Below the pieces are notes generated by a model that ran no database searches, had not been told where the DNA came from, and saw nothing but the letters and a program-made list of their open reading frames with translations. Of a stretch of 5,140 nt of DNA, positions 5,009 to 5,140 are shown in pieces. Numbering within the stretch: position 1 is the stretch's first letter; the number at the start of each line of letters is the position of its first letter. The position numbers and the translations under genes are program-made. Location: NCBI GenBank assembly GCA_937904535.1, contig CALELC010000532.1, positions 1 to 5,140 on the forward strand. Reading direction: 5' to 3'. The DNA comes from an uncultured Planctomycetaceae bacterium. Lineage in GTDB: Bacteria; Planctomycetota; Planctomycetia; Pirellulales; Pirellulaceae.

Positions 5009-5140
5009 TCTAGGTGGACGACCGCTCCGTCGGTCGTACTTACTTCGGTTGGGTACCGATCGACGGAGCGATCGGCGACAGAGGGCGATCTCAGAGCCGG
5101 AGTTCCGACCGGCGGAGCGGTCGGCGACACTGGTCATTCC
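5009..5140. repeat. 158-bp tandem repeat, unit 2, cut by the window edge
   Basis: This copy holds the first 132 bp of the unit and ends at the window edge, so more copies may follow. Its hairpins are H1 (5018-5037, a perfect 7-bp acgaccg/cggtcgt stem with loop ctccgt), H2 (5056-5075, ccgatcg/cgatcgg with loop acggag) and H3 (5105-5124, ccgaccg/cggtcgg with loop gcggag). Compared with unit 1, the change at 5031 turns a G-T pair of H1 into G-C, the change at 5067 lies in the H2 loop, and the other two (5079, 5085) lie between hairpins. No stem is broken. High identity between units points to recent duplication or ongoing homogenisation. Confidence 0.9.

Noticed and set aside
4851..5140. CRISPR array
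   Set aside because: The repeated unit is 158 bp with a near-identical 132-bp core and one short linker. There are no short repeats alternating with unique spacers.

Overview
The window looks like chromosomal DNA of a planctomycete, most likely of the Pirellulaceae group. This is judged from protein content, not from any database search. It holds a secreted DUF1080 (3-keto-disaccharide hydrolase) protein with the N-terminal layout common in planctomycetes, small secreted proteins rich in Cys and Ala, high-GC coding sequence, mostly missing or weak Shine-Dalgarno sites, and long intergenic stretches with hairpin repeats.

Layout from left to right. Positions 1-611 hold no gene I can support, only an imperfect long inverted repeat (84-170) and minor dyads. 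A tRNA-Leu(UAA) gene without an encoded CCA lies on the minus strand at 612-696, with a perfect 9-bp hairpin just upstream of its 5' end. Next on the minus strand is a self-contained transcription unit: a sigma70-like promoter (1392-1421), a secreted protein with two TRASH/YHS-like Cys clusters (887-1342), and a clear intrinsic terminator (779-815). A CYTH-domain (triphosphate tunnel) protein follows at 1433-2086 (minus), then an exported or membrane-anchored beta-propeller-like protein at 2208-3161 (minus). A membrane-anchored TlpA/ResA-type thioredoxin with a WCPPC site is transcribed divergently at 3240-3941 (plus). It ends 6 bp from the stop of the convergent DUF1080 gene at 3948-4760 (minus). 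Behind the DUF1080 promoter, from about 4840 to the right edge, lies a tandem repeat of period 158 bp that contains three related hairpins per unit and runs out of the window.

Working together: the genes do not form an obvious pathway. Four of the five proteins are predicted to act outside the cytoplasm (Cys-cluster protein, propeller, thioredoxin, DUF1080), while the CYTH protein is cytoplasmic. Gene spacing, promoters and the terminator suggest mostly single-gene transcription. The least explained element is the 158-bp repeat: its stems show compensatory base changes between the three hairpins, and its potential reading frames show no sign of protein-level selection, so it appears to be a structured non-coding repeat.
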